Origin: an uncultured Clostridia bacterium
GTDB taxonomy: Bacteria > Bacillota > Clostridia > Oscillospirales > Ruminococcaceae
Length of the DNA: 32,197 nucleotides
Direction: 5' to 3'
NCBI GenBank assembly: GCA_945833805.1
Contig: CAMAGG010000006.1
Coordinates: forward strand, 1-32,197
The position numbers and the translations under genes were made by a program. How positions within the stretch are numbered: position 1 is the stretch's first letter; every line of letters starts with the position of its first letter. Below, piece by piece: positions 1 to 9,760 of this stretch. The notes below the pieces were generated by a model, which ran no database searches, had not been told where the DNA came from, and saw nothing but the letters and a program-made list of their open reading frames with translations.

Positions 1-90
1 TTGAGGCGTGTTTAAAGATAAGAGACAAACAATTCTCTGTCAAGTAAATTCCCATAAGTCGAGCAGATGAAATTATAATACCGATTGAAT

Positions 91-110
91 GCCCCGTCAC
101 CCGACGGGGC
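91..110. terminator. GC-rich hairpin downstream of the 662-aa ORF; possible terminator or processing site
   Basis: GCCCCGTC-ACCC-GACGGGGC perfect 8-bp stem just past the stop at 121; no strong U-tract in the minus direction. Confidence 0.4.
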
Positions 111-120
111 GTTTCCTGTT

Positions 121-2109
121 TTACGGCTGCACCGCCGAAATAGTCGCAAAAAGCTCATCGGACATACCCGTCCTAAAACCCTTGAACCACAATCGTGGAT
201 TGACCTCAACACCTAAATCTGTGGCAGAAAGTCCGCGGTAATAGTGCGGCTGGGAATACTGCGGCTGCGACACCTCACCGCTCATTATGCTCACCTTTAT
301 GCTGACGTGCGGAATGGTTTCTCCTGCCGGAAAAGCATGATACCAAGTATTTGTCCCCGTAATAAAGTCGCGGGTGCTGTCGGCTGTTCCGTTGTGTGCG
401 TAGCCCACACGAAAACTGCCGTCGCTGCGGAGCAGCATATCCTCTCCTATATCGTACTCCTCGGAAATACCGTCAAGGCTGGCAAGGCAGGAGTATTCAA
501 CAAACAGCGTCACTGTGCCGTTATCGGTAAGTCCGTCAACGCTCGGAAACGGAAAGCCGTAGTCCTTTTCAAACTGCCCTGTATCAATGACATAGGCAAT
601 AGTAACCGCGCTGTAATTCAGAACATTACTCGTTATATCTGCGCTTGCAATATGACCGCCGTTCTCCATATCCCACACGTCATAAATGTAGGCAAACTGA
701 ATAGAATTGCCACAATCAAGCAGATTAGCGTAGACAGGTACGCTCTCGTTCAGCCACAAGGTTATGCCTTCCTCCGGCAGGTCGTGCGATACTCTGCCAT
801 AATTGTATTTGTGTATTTTGCTTACCTCTCCGCATTGATTGAGTATGCCGTTTGATCCGGACTTTAAGGCGGAACTGTCAACGGGCAGCTCAAAGAAACC
901 TTCAAAGTAAACAAATAACGCTGCCTGCACCATATTGTCAAGACTCAGCGTCCATTCTTCTTCCGGGACGTCTGCGTCACGCAGGGCAAGCTCGATAGCG
1001 TTCTGGGAATCCTCAACATATTGGTCGAAACTCTCATCTATGCCGAAAATCTCCGCCCACATATCGTTTGCGGGACATTCCAGCGTGATACTTAGCTTGT
1101 TGTTTGTGCGCTCGGTGGTTATCGAAACCTGTCCGTCATATACGGTATCTTCAAGCAGCGAAACAAGGTTTGAGGTTTCAAACACATTCAGCTTAATCGC
1201 TCCGCTGCCGTCTGATAGCCCCTGCCAGGTTGAATGAAGATATTCCTCGGCAGCCTCGGCGGTTTCGGGAATGTTACCTATCGCCTCGGCAAGCTGCGCG
1301 TCAAGGCTTTCTTCTGCGGCACTCTGCTCGTTCATATTCACCAGAAACTCCCGGCATTGGCGGACATTGTACATAGCAAGGAACCGCGGCAGATAGATAG
1401 TGCCGCCGCCGATACAGGTGTACTCAACTGTCTGCGTGCTGCCGGTGCTGTCGGTCACATTAAGTGTTTGGGCGGTGCAAGCCTTCCCGTCCTCGGTAGT
1501 GGTTTCATCGTAGAGGTACTCATACTGCGGCATACTCTCCATAGCACGGCAGTACAGAAAAGATTTCACGCTGTCCTCATATCCGCTGATACGCTCTATT
1601 CCCGTATCATCTGAAAATTGCGGCTTTGTTATATCGGAATAGTCCATATCCGAACTGAAATCGGCTATGTATTCGTCAAATTCGCTTTGTGAGCTTATTC
1701 CACGGAGAGCAGCGGCATAGGTTTCCATGACCGATTGTGCCTGCGCTATTTCCTCGCTGTCGTAGAGAATTAGGGTACTGCCGTCAAAGCCGCTGTTGAT
1801 AGCCGCCTTTGACAGATTAACGGAAAAATCGGGCATGAAATCATAGACCTCGCGCTTTATATCTCCGTCAATTTCAGCGTTCATTCCGTCAAAAACCTCG
1901 CTGATACAAGTCCTGATATATCTCCAATGGTTTTGCAGGTCGGTTGTCTGAATAATATCCAGCAGACCGCTTATAAAGCCGGCAAATGCCGTGAATATCA
2001 TCATAATCAGACCGATAACTACCATGATAATTTTCAGAACAGTATTGCGCCCCTGTTCGCTGGATAGGGACTCGGCAATAACGGCAATTAGTTTCGGGTT
2101 GACCGCCAT
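121..2109 (-). CDS. Large membrane-anchored conjugation-operon protein (one N-terminal TM, long extracytoplasmic part), function unknown
   Basis: Long ORF; SD GGAGGTGT before ATG; N-terminal hydrophobic segment VLKIIMVVIGLIMMIFTAFAGFISGLL; last gene of the tra operon after virB4. Confidence 0.6.
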   Translation of the reverse strand: MAVNPKLIAVIAESLSSEQGRNTVLKIIMVVIGLIMMIFTAFAGFISGLLDIIQTTDLQNHWRYIRTCISEVFDGMNAEIDGDIKREVYDFMPDFSVNLSKAAINSGFDGSTLILYDSEEIAQAQSVMETYAAALRGISSQSEFDEYIADFSSDMDYSDITKPQFSDDTGIERISGYEDSVKSFLYCRAMESMPQYEYLYDETTTEDGKACTAQTLNVTDSTGSTQTVEYTCIGGGTIYLPRFLAMYNVRQCREFLVNMNEQSAAEESLDAQLAEAIGNIPETAEAAEEYLHSTWQGLSDGSGAIKLNVFETSNLVSLLEDTVYDGQVSITTERTNNKLSITLECPANDMWAEIFGIDESFDQYVEDSQNAIELALRDADVPEEEWTLSLDNMVQAALFVYFEGFFELPVDSSALKSGSNGILNQCGEVSKIHKYNYGRVSHDLPEEGITLWLNESVPVYANLLDCGNSIQFAYIYDVWDMENGGHIASADITSNVLNYSAVTIAYVIDTGQFEKDYGFPFPSVDGLTDNGTVTLFVEYSCLASLDGISEEYDIGEDMLLRSDGSFRVGYAHNGTADSTRDFITGTNTWYHAFPAGETIPHVSIKVSIMSGEVSQPQYSQPHYYRGLSATDLGVEVNPRLWFKGFRTGMSDELFATISAVQP

Positions 2110-2121
2110 AATACACCTCCG

Positions 2122-2199
2122 TCATATTTCCGGCAGAATGAGCAGCAAAATCGCAAAGGTAACGGGTATTGCTGTAATGATTACGGGTAAGGAAATCAT
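2122..2199 (-). CDS. 25-aa hydrophobic micropeptide MISLPVIITAIPVTFAILLLILPEI, ATGA-coupled to virB4
   Basis: Start ATG overlaps the virB4 TGA stop (ATGA); complete ORF of 26 codons; fills the gap between virB4 and the 662-aa gene; absent from the ORF track because of its size. Confidence 0.45.
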   Translation of the reverse strand: MISLPVIITAIPVTFAILLLILPEI

Positions 2200-4010
2200 C
2201 TTCCGCCGCCCTTTCCGAAAATCGCAAGCCTTTCGTCCGAAAACTCAAACTTGACCTTGACCGCCTGCGAACCGACTTTCATCAGAGCAATTCCGCGCTG
2301 TTTTGCGGCGAGCAACTCATACTGTGCCTCATTAAGCGCAAATACCTCTTTTGTTTCGCGCAGGCTGTCGCCGTCAACTCCGAACAGCAGCTTGAATGAC
2401 GGCAAATCAAGAACCGCCTGTCCGTAAAGTCTTATCTGCGGGTCGAGGAAATCGGTGATTGATTGTGTTGCAACAACAATGCTGCCTTCGTACTTTCTTG
2501 CTCTTTTTTCAGCATTACGCAGAAATTCAAGGGATTGAGGTACGTTCGGGTCTATCATAGTCCAGCACTCGTCCGCAACAAGCATAATGCGCTCTGTGGT
2601 GTCGCGTGTGATTTGCTCCCAGCACCACGAAAGCACATTGAAATACTGTGCGGCAAGAACGGAACCTGACATTTGCACCAGCGACTTTGTATCCAGCACC
2701 ACGAAGGAGCTGTGCGGAGAAATGGTAGTGTGTCCGTTCCACAACCCATGGTCTGCGCCGTTTGCGGCAGACTCCAGATAGGTTTTCAAGTCCTCATAAT
2801 AAGGAGAATTGCTGTCCTTGCCGCACTTGCTCTCAATCAGGCGGTAAAGGTCGCCTATGGTTGGGAACTGCTCGTTCTTTAATCCGCGAACATCTGTATT
2901 CCATGTAATTCCGTACCGTGCGTATAGCTCGACAATGGTCTTGTTAAGCAAAGCGCGTAATCTATCGTCCATTGACGGTATGTATAGCTGGAAGAAAGTT
3001 TCAAGGGTTTTAAGGTGAATTGCCAAATCGCCTATTCCGTCGTTATCCGAGGTGTTCTTATCGTCCTCGTCCTTTGGCGCAGGGCGCACCTGCAACGGAT
3101 TGATTAGACCGCCGCGCCCTCCGGCAACGTCTATCCAGTCACCGTCAAAGTATTCGCCGCGGCACATATCCTTGTATTCACCTTCGGGGTCTATGATTAT
3201 GATTTTCGTACCGTGGGCGTATTCGCTGGCGACAATGTGCTTGGTCGCAGTAGATTTGCCCGTTCCTGTGCCGCCGATAATGGTTATATTGCTGTTGGTA
3301 CGGCTCTTTTCGCGCTTCCAGAGGTCAAGCAGAATAATTCCGCCGCCGCTGTCCTTTCCGAGATAGTAGCCGCTGCCGTCATTAAAGCCGGACGCAGCAA
3401 ATGGAAATCCGCCGACAAAGGTGGAAAGCGGAAACGCTCGACGGGAAATCTCGTTTATTTCCTTGTTCTGCGGATAGGTGGGGCTGATATGCTGATAGCC
3501 CTCTTTTTGGAGGTTAGCAAGTACGCGCAGGCGGCAGCCCACGGTGTTCGCAAGGGACACTACTCGCGTACAGCGTTCCCGGAAATCCTCCTCGTCATTT
3601 GAGATAACCATAATTGTGGTATTCCATACGCCCATAGTTTCGTTGTTCTGATCCATCTGCCGCATGGCGTTCTCCTGGTCATCAGCGGACTTTTCTGCTC
3701 TCTGGCGTTCAAGGGAGTCTTTCGTTGATAGCTGAATACCGCGCTGAGTGGTTATGTTCTTTGACATATTGGCGAGCAGTAAGCCGTTGTCGATTGGTTC
3801 ATAGTTTATAGCAACGATGGTACCGGGAAGATTGGTGAGCTTTGAGTACCAGCCATAATCGGGATTGGACGGATAGCTGATAACCGTATAGACACGGCAG
3901 AAATACTCGCCGAGCATAAAATCGTTGCGGTTAAATTCCAGACCAACAGGTGTTATCGCCGCCTGCAAAGCGGTGTTTATCTGTAATTCTTCAAATTCGT
4001 TCTGTTTCAT
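2196..4010 (-). CDS. virB4: VirB4-family conjugation ATPase
   Basis: Walker A GGTGTGKST, IIIIDPEGEY, Walker B-like RIMLVADECW, VVATQSITD; the likely start MKQNEF has SD AAAGGA upstream. Confidence 0.93.
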   Translation of the reverse strand: MKQNEFEELQINTALQAAITPVGLEFNRNDFMLGEYFCRVYTVISYPSNPDYGWYSKLTNLPGTIVAINYEPIDNGLLLANMSKNITTQRGIQLSTKDSLERQRAEKSADDQENAMRQMDQNNETMGVWNTTIMVISNDEEDFRERCTRVVSLANTVGCRLRVLANLQKEGYQHISPTYPQNKEINEISRRAFPLSTFVGGFPFAASGFNDGSGYYLGKDSGGGIILLDLWKREKSRTNSNITIIGGTGTGKSTATKHIVASEYAHGTKIIIIDPEGEYKDMCRGEYFDGDWIDVAGGRGGLINPLQVRPAPKDEDDKNTSDNDGIGDLAIHLKTLETFFQLYIPSMDDRLRALLNKTIVELYARYGITWNTDVRGLKNEQFPTIGDLYRLIESKCGKDSNSPYYEDLKTYLESAANGADHGLWNGHTTISPHSSFVVLDTKSLVQMSGSVLAAQYFNVLSWCWEQITRDTTERIMLVADECWTMIDPNVPQSLEFLRNAEKRARKYEGSIVVATQSITDFLDPQIRLYGQAVLDLPSFKLLFGVDGDSLRETKEVFALNEAQYELLAAKQRGIALMKVGSQAVKVKFEFSDERLAIFGKGGGR

Positions 4011-4021
4011 AGGGTGTCCTT

Positions 4022-4711
4022 TCATCTTGCTTTCAGCACGGAAATCTTCTCGTCAACGTCTGTGTTTTCAAGGTGAGCATAAGCGGGAATATTCACGAGA
4101 TTGCAAAGGCGAACGAGACCGCGGCTGTCAACAACGCTTGCTTTAATGCGGTTTTCGTTGTATATCTTGGCAAGTTCCTCGGCTCTTGCAACGATACCAC
4201 GCTCGTCCTCGCGCTTGGTGCTTTCCCAGATGATGATGTAATACTGACGTTCCAGCGTTTCACCTGACATTACCATTCCCGCAAGCTCGTCCATTTCTGC
4301 TTTTATCAGCTTTCGCCTGCCGCCGGCAGCATCGTTTTTCAGCTGTTCATAATCGCGGAGGGCGCGGGATATATCAACAGGACGGGATACCGCGATATAC
4401 TTGTATGGGTATTTTACAGAGGACAAGCGAGATGAGAGGTTTCGCTTTATAACCTCCTGCTCCGCGTTTGAAAACAGCTCGATTGACAGACCTTCGATCT
4501 GTACGGCTGCGATAATCATATCGTCAATAGTGTAAAGGCATTTTTCTCCTAGTGTTCGGGCATTTATAAACTCCTGCGCTGTGGCTTTTGCGGCTTTCTC
4601 CCGTTCTTCCTCGTCGTTGGACTTTATCCTTTTGGCAGCTTCGTTCCTGCGAAACCACCAGAGAAAACCGCCGCAAAGCGCCAGCACAATAAGGGAAATT
4701 GCTATCTGCAT
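4022..4711 (-). CDS. TrsD/TraD-like conjugation protein resembling the N-terminal region of VirB4 proteins
   Basis: N-terminal TM, ...EQEVIKRNLSSRLSSVKYPYKYIAVSRPVDIS..., size (229 aa) and position directly before virB4. Confidence 0.6.
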   Translation of the reverse strand: MQIAISLIVLALCGGFLWWFRRNEAAKRIKSNDEEEREKAAKATAQEFINARTLGEKCLYTIDDMIIAAVQIEGLSIELFSNAEQEVIKRNLSSRLSSVKYPYKYIAVSRPVDISRALRDYEQLKNDAAGGRRKLIKAEMDELAGMVMSGETLERQYYIIIWESTKREDERGIVARAEELAKIYNENRIKASVVDSRGLVRLCNLVNIPAYAHLENTDVDEKISVLKAR

Positions 4712-4731
4712 AGGCTTTGTTCCTTTCTGAA

Positions 4732-5763
4732 TTAAGGTTCAATCTCGTTTTCATCAGTCTGCTCGTTCTGCATGGATAAATGCGCCCATATCGCTGACGG
4801 ATATGCTTTAAGCGTATAATCCGGTGAGCTGCATAAATCAAGAACGTCTGCGGGGTTATAATCACCTATAAAGACAGAGCCTTTGTTCTCTCTCCATAGT
4901 TCTCCGGCAAGGCTAGTCTTGATACGAACGGGATTGCTTTCTGTGGTTTGCCCTTGAGCTGCGTCAATACTATCCACATTATCCATAATAAGCTGACCGT
5001 TTCCGTCTACAATGGCATATTTCACGTCGGGCGAAAGCCCGTAGTTTACGCTCTCCACAAGGTACTGCGGATTGTCGGAAAGGAGCTGCCTTCCGTCAAC
5101 TACTCTCCATTCGCCTTCAAGTCCGTCCGGAAGAATAACGCTCTCTCCGTTTATGCTGATAGGCTCATATCGGGTGTTGATGTAATGGTCATAGGCAGCG
5201 GGAATACGGTCAAAGGGGAATGATGTTCGCTTTTCTTTCACCTCGCCGCCGCTGAAATAATTCATAACAGCTACGGAACGCCTGTCCGCATTAAACTCAA
5301 TTTCAAGCACATTTTCAGAGCTTATCATATTGTCGATATAATCTGTTTGAGGGATAAACAGCGCCGATTTGGATAATGTTTCAGCAAGGCTGTCGGTATG
5401 AAACAGCATAAGTGCATCAGCCGTGTCCAGTTCATCACAGCGGAAATACAACTTTTTTCCGTTCTCAATCAACGAAATGAGAGTAATAGTGTTGGTAGTG
5501 CGGTTGTTTTCGTTCAGAAGATCGTTCGCGGTTTCATTCCTCATATCGCACCATTGGACAAGAATGTTGTATAAACAATCTTTCTGAAAATATGGGTGAT
5601 ATGTGTTTACAAGCTCTCTGTCAAGCCTGCTATCTCTGGTGCAATGCTTAACAAAATCGTATGTGTTTGTGCCTTCGTAAAACTCCGCAGGAAAATCTTT
5701 CGTTCCTTTTTCGGCAATCATGCGATTTATGAGAGAAATCACCTTAGAAACGCTGTATGTCAT
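4732..5763 (-). CDS. Hypothetical accessory protein with acidic C-terminus (QTDENEIEP)
   Basis: Intact ORF; ATG overlaps the preceding TGA (ATGA) with SD GGAGGA. Confidence 0.6.
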   Translation of the reverse strand: MTYSVSKVISLINRMIAEKGTKDFPAEFYEGTNTYDFVKHCTRDSRLDRELVNTYHPYFQKDCLYNILVQWCDMRNETANDLLNENNRTTNTITLISLIENGKKLYFRCDELDTADALMLFHTDSLAETLSKSALFIPQTDYIDNMISSENVLEIEFNADRRSVAVMNYFSGGEVKEKRTSFPFDRIPAAYDHYINTRYEPISINGESVILPDGLEGEWRVVDGRQLLSDNPQYLVESVNYGLSPDVKYAIVDGNGQLIMDNVDSIDAAQGQTTESNPVRIKTSLAGELWRENKGSVFIGDYNPADVLDLCSSPDYTLKAYPSAIWAHLSMQNEQTDENEIEP

Positions 5764-7028
5764 AGTAATTCGTTGTCCTCCCAATCGTAATCGTCATCAC
5801 CGCAGTAGCTTTCTTCATCTAAACCGAGAAATGAGGAGCGTTCAACAGAAAAACTGCCGCTTTCAAGCAGAGTAAGCTCGCCTACATTCTCTATCTCGTC
5901 CCAGAAATGAGAAATATGTTCAAGCTGCTCTGCGGTGGCATTTTCGGTTTCGCCCGTGATACCTGTCGGAGCAAAATGGTAGTATTCATACTCCGCATCA
6001 ACCGTGTCGCTCTGATTGTGGCAGTAGATGTATTCATCAGCTCTGTCGCTGTTTTTGAGATATTCCTCACAGTTGCAATAGCTGCCCTCAAAGAACACCT
6101 CTGTTTCATTCCCCTGTGACAATTCAAGGCGTGTGAATGTGATGGGATGGGAAATATTCAGAGTATTTACCAGTGCAGCGGTGTAGTCCTGTTCGTTGAG
6201 GTAAGAGTGCAGCTGAAGAAATTCCCTGCGGTCTTTACGCAGAAAATCTCTCATTATGCGGCGGTCATTGGTAAAGTCCCAGGTGGTTTTATCAAGTCCG
6301 AGTCCGCGCCGGGCTGCTTTTGTGAGCAGTTTCATAGCATATTCGTCTGCAACGCACACGGCGGCGGGTTTGAGAAAATCATTTACCGCCGCCTCAAAAC
6401 ATTCTGTTCCGCGGTCGGCAAGGTATTGGCGGCAGCTGCTCTGAAGGTGATTGAAAAAATCATAATCTCTTGAATAGGTCTTAGCAATATCCACAATATC
6501 CTCAAAATCCAGATGATTGGTCACTATCTGACCGTTTGAGGTGCTGTCGGGATTGTAGTACATCCAGCGCACCTCGTTCTTTTCATAGTCGATAAAGAAA
6601 ACCTCGCGATATTCAAGTTCGGGTTCGTTAAAAAGCATTATGCTGCCCATACTTGCACCGTCGGGCGTTGTTTCCCTGCCCATATTCGTGCGGATAAACA
6701 AATCAATGTAATTGAACGAAAATGAGTGCGTCTGTATCTCGTTAGATGTGCTATCTGCGGCAGTAATTCTACGGAACAGAAAATCGACCTCGAAAGCAAG
6801 GTAGTTTTCAGCGTTCTTGGCGGCGGTGTAATCATCATACGATGTGTGTGCGCCCATCTTCTCAATATCAATGAGAAAGAGCTGCTCCGCTTCGCAAAAG
6901 CTCTCCTGCTTACTGTATTCGTCGATTAGCCGCACCACATTTTCCGGTGAGATTGAAGGCGGACAGACGATGTATTCCGTTCGGTCTGCAACATTCAGTA
7001 ATATAAGGGTTGGTTTGTTTTGGCTCAT
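5760..7028 (-). CDS. Hypothetical accessory protein with acidic C-terminus (DDDYDWEDNELL)
   Basis: Intact ORF; start MSQNKPT with SD AAGGAG; coupled to the next gene. Confidence 0.6.
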   Translation of the reverse strand: MSQNKPTLILLNVADRTEYIVCPPSISPENVVRLIDEYSKQESFCEAEQLFLIDIEKMGAHTSYDDYTAAKNAENYLAFEVDFLFRRITAADSTSNEIQTHSFSFNYIDLFIRTNMGRETTPDGASMGSIMLFNEPELEYREVFFIDYEKNEVRWMYYNPDSTSNGQIVTNHLDFEDIVDIAKTYSRDYDFFNHLQSSCRQYLADRGTECFEAAVNDFLKPAAVCVADEYAMKLLTKAARRGLGLDKTTWDFTNDRRIMRDFLRKDRREFLQLHSYLNEQDYTAALVNTLNISHPITFTRLELSQGNETEVFFEGSYCNCEEYLKNSDRADEYIYCHNQSDTVDAEYEYYHFAPTGITGETENATAEQLEHISHFWDEIENVGELTLLESGSFSVERSSFLGLDEESYCGDDDYDWEDNELL

Positions 7029-7137
7029 TGGTGTTCTCCTTCTCAATTCCGATAACAGCTGCTAAAGGCTTAATATTTATTAGGTGAAGTCTATTCACCA
7101 TTGACTCTGCACCTCCATATAATTATTTTAGAACCTC

Positions 7138-7166
7138 TTGACAAACCCTATTAAATAGGGTATAAT
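7138..7166 (+). promoter_or_regulatory. Sigma-A type promoter of the TA module with palindromic operator between -35 and -10
   Basis: TTGACA-17 nt-TATAAT; perfect palindrome ACCCTATT-A-AATAGGGT at 7145-7161 inside the promoter. Confidence 0.85.
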
Positions 7167-7188
7167 AATATCAAAGGAGGGAATGCTA

Positions 7189-7530
7189 TTGACAAGAACA
7201 TTTGTTATGCTCCCCGAATTTGATAAGCAATGGGCAAATCTTGGGCTTACAGACAAGGATTTAAACAGATTGCAGCTTGAATTGCTTGAAAACCCACAAA
7301 AAGGCGATGTAATTCAAGGTACCGGTGGGCTGCGAAAGCTGCGCTTTGCCTTTGAAAACAGGGGAAAAAGCGGCAGCGCAAGAGTTGCCTATGTTGATTT
7401 TGTTGTCTATGAGAAAATCTACCTGATAACCGTTTATCAAAAGAACGAAAAGGAAAATCTATCACAAGCCGAAAGGAACAATATCAAACGAGTGATTGAG
7501 TTCCTGGACAAACAGCTGAAAGGAGAATGA
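7189..7530 (+). CDS. higB: RelE/HigB-family toxin
   Basis: ~113 aa; ...GDVIQGTGGLRKLRFAFENRGKSGSARVAYVDFVVYEKIYLITVYQKNEKENLSQAERNNIKRVIEFL; TTG start 8 nt after AGGAGG (alternative ATG at 7183). Confidence 0.85.
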   Translation: MTRTFVMLPEFDKQWANLGLTDKDLNRLQLELLENPQKGDVIQGTGGLRKLRFAFENRGKSGSARVAYVDFVVYEKIYLITVYQKNEKENLSQAERNNIKRVIEFLDKQLKGE

Positions 7531-7533
7531 TCC

Positions 7534-7845
7534 ATGAGTGTTTATGAAAGCATTATGCAGGGTCTTAATGAAGCCGTTGAGTACGAAAAAGGCAATGTCA
7601 AGGCTCGTACTGCAACGATTTCTGTTGCTCCTATTCCCGACATTGATTCCGATGAGGTAAAGAGCATAAGAAACTCCCTAAACATGACGCAGGTTATTTT
7701 TGCCGCTGTCATGGGTGTTTCCGTAAAGACCGTAGAGGCTTGGGAAAGCGGCACAAACACTCCGTCCGGAACAGCAAGAAGAATGCTTTATATGCTGAAA
7801 ACTGACCCGACTATCCCCGAAAAATTCAACCTCTATTGCAGATAA
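7534..7845 (+). CDS. higA: HigA-like XRE-family antitoxin
   Basis: HTH ...IRNSLNMTQVIFAAVMGVSVKTVEAWESGTNTPSGTARRML; 3 nt after the toxin stop. Confidence 0.88.
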   Translation: MSVYESIMQGLNEAVEYEKGNVKARTATISVAPIPDIDSDEVKSIRNSLNMTQVIFAAVMGVSVKTVEAWESGTNTPSGTARRMLYMLKTDPTIPEKFNLYCR

Positions 7846-7851
7846 GGCTAT

Positions 7852-7880
7852 CCGCTCCGAGTATTCGGGGCGGTTTCTTA
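7852..7880 (+). terminator. Rho-independent terminator of the TA module
   Basis: CCGCTCCGA-GTAT-TCGGGGCGG followed by TTTCTTATT. Confidence 0.7.
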
Positions 7881-7884
7881 TTCA

Positions 7885-8397
7885 TTAAAACTTTGCTTTC
7901 CATTCCGACTTTACCTCCAGCGTATAGCGCATTGGGGCAAGGCTTGACCATGCAAAATCATAGGGTATCTCAACCTCTATCGTTCCCTCAACGGAAAATT
8001 TCTCGGCTGTGCTTGTGTCGCCGGGAGCGCGGGGAGCCGGGGTTACTGAAAAGGTAATGTTCTTTATCGTGCATTGTGCTATTTCGCCGTTGGACATGGC
8101 ATTATTCATATACTGCATGATTTGCGCTTTAGTCGCGGTATGTGATTCACGCCACACATAGCCGCCTGTGTTAGAATAGCTTGCTGCCTGTCCCTCGCGC
8201 ACATTCTGATATAGTTTCGCATAATTTGACACCGAAACATGAATGATAGCGTCCTCATACTTATCGCGAATTGCTGCCACCTCGATATTTATGCGGATAA
8301 CCTCAAAAATACCAAAGGCAAGCAGCATTACAACGATAACAATAACCGAGGTCATGACCGTAGAAAAGCCCTTGTTGGAGCGTAACCTTTTAAGCAT
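7885..8397 (-). CDS. TadE/F-like pseudopilin
   Basis: MLKRLRSNKGFSTVMTSVIVIVVMLLAFGIFEVIRI N-terminal pilin-like segment; last gene of the tad block. Confidence 0.65.
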   Translation of the reverse strand: MLKRLRSNKGFSTVMTSVIVIVVMLLAFGIFEVIRINIEVAAIRDKYEDAIIHVSVSNYAKLYQNVREGQAASYSNTGGYVWRESHTATKAQIMQYMNNAMSNGEIAQCTIKNITFSVTPAPRAPGDTSTAEKFSVEGTIEVEIPYDFAWSSLAPMRYTLEVKSEWKAKF

Positions 8398-8797
8398 TTT
8401 TCCAGTACACCTCCGAGATACCGTTTGCGCTGGATGTAATTGTGATCGGGTGCCCGGTAAAAACAAAGAACGATAAGTCCACTTGTGTGGATACTGTCAC
8501 GGTGAATGTATCGCCTATCTGTATCTTACCGTTTTTCGACCATACAACGGTTGGGGTAATTCCACTGGTTTCGTTTAGCCGCTCAAGCCGTGCGGTGGTT
8601 TCGCTGCCTACTCTGCCGGCAATCTCTGCCTCACGGCAAAGCTCGTTCGCGTAATTGTTCAGAGTCATTTTCGTAAGGAAAACGGGGGCAACGGTGATGA
8701 TGAACATCAGCATCATTACCATTATCATCACGAAAATCGTAACGCCGATATAGGTACTGCCTTTCTTTTCAGCAAGCCGTTTTATGTACTTACGCAT
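8390..8797 (-). CDS. TadE/F-like pseudopilin (DUF4320-like)
   Basis: MRKYIKRLAEKKGSTYIGVTIFVMIMVMMLMFIITVAPVFL; overlaps the next gene by 8 nt. Confidence 0.65.
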   Translation of the reverse strand: MRKYIKRLAEKKGSTYIGVTIFVMIMVMMLMFIITVAPVFLTKMTLNNYANELCREAEIAGRVGSETTARLERLNETSGITPTVVWSKNGKIQIGDTFTVTVSTQVDLSFFVFTGHPITITSSANGISEVYWKNA

Positions 8798-8807
8798 ACG
8801 CACCTCC

Positions 8808-9755
8808 TTAAAAGCTGAACAGCGTACCAAAGCTGTCAAACATGGTTGTTCCGAGAACGACAACATAGAGGAGCAGCATTACGAACAGCAGAACCATTGA
8901 CAGCCTGTTGATTTTCGGCGGTATCTTCAGCGCAAAGTTGCGGAGTATCTGCTTTTGGTATTCGGAAAAACGATATATGAGCGTTTCCCAGTAGACGTGC
9001 GTATCCGAGCCACGCGCCATTTCGATAAGTCCTCTTGTTACCTCGGAAAGCTGAGTAGAGCCTATTCTTCCCTCAAATCTGGTGATAGCAGCCTCCCAAT
9101 TTGAAGAACGCATATCAGCTATGGTTATCTCTAATTCCTCGCGGAAATACGGTGAGAATGTGTCCTTGTGCTTTTCAAGAATGGAGAGGACATTGTGGTC
9201 GGTTTTTATCTCCTGCGCTATCGCGCCGACAAAGCGCGGAAGGTCGGTGTCTATCTGCTCGCGCTTCATTTTGATAGCCTCAGAGATTTTTTCCTGTGCG
9301 TTTGTGTACTGCAAAATGCCGAGGACTACCATGAGCAGAGCAAATATCACCGGAACAGCCTGTACATACTGATTGTCTATCATTGACGCGACAAGTGCGC
9401 CGAGGATATAAACGGGTATTCCGAGCAGAGCGTATGCGCCTGCTTTGACGATAGCTCTTGCCTCATAAAGCTGCGGCGACATGGATATGTGCGCTATTTT
9501 CAGATTAGCCTCTAACTGCTTTTGCCGTATATCCGACATTGGCAGCAGTTTTGACACAAACAGCGCCGTGTTGGTGTACATTTGCGAAAGCCCGTCCGGT
9601 GCGGGACGGTTGCGGGGTCCAATCGCTCTTATCGCCGCCGTTGTCTTTGAGGACGGCACTTTAAGCAGAACAAGCGCAAATGAATACGCACCTCCTGCAA
9701 AAAGCAGACAGGCGGCAAGCACCATAGCTTTCAGAGAAATGTCAATTAAGCTCAA
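8808..9755 (-). CDS. tadC: TadC-like type II/IV pilus inner-membrane platform protein
   Basis: Multi-TM protein with a T2SSF-like soluble region, directly after tadB. Confidence 0.75.
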   Translation of the reverse strand: MSLIDISLKAMVLAACLLFAGGAYSFALVLLKVPSSKTTAAIRAIGPRNRPAPDGLSQMYTNTALFVSKLLPMSDIRQKQLEANLKIAHISMSPQLYEARAIVKAGAYALLGIPVYILGALVASMIDNQYVQAVPVIFALLMVVLGILQYTNAQEKISEAIKMKREQIDTDLPRFVGAIAQEIKTDHNVLSILEKHKDTFSPYFREELEITIADMRSSNWEAAITRFEGRIGSTQLSEVTRGLIEMARGSDTHVYWETLIYRFSEYQKQILRNFALKIPPKINRLSMVLLFVMLLLYVVVLGTTMFDSFGTLFSF

Positions 9756-9760
9756 TCAGA

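Noticed and set aside
12-212. 66-aa ORF at window start
   Set aside because: Overlaps the 662-aa gene end and terminator-like hairpin; low-complexity composition and no SD support.
6910-7101. Short minus-strand leader ORF MVNRLHLINIKPLAAVIG... with good SD upstream of the 428-aa gene
   Set aside because: It overlaps the supported start of the downstream gene in another frame; possible leader peptide but no further support.
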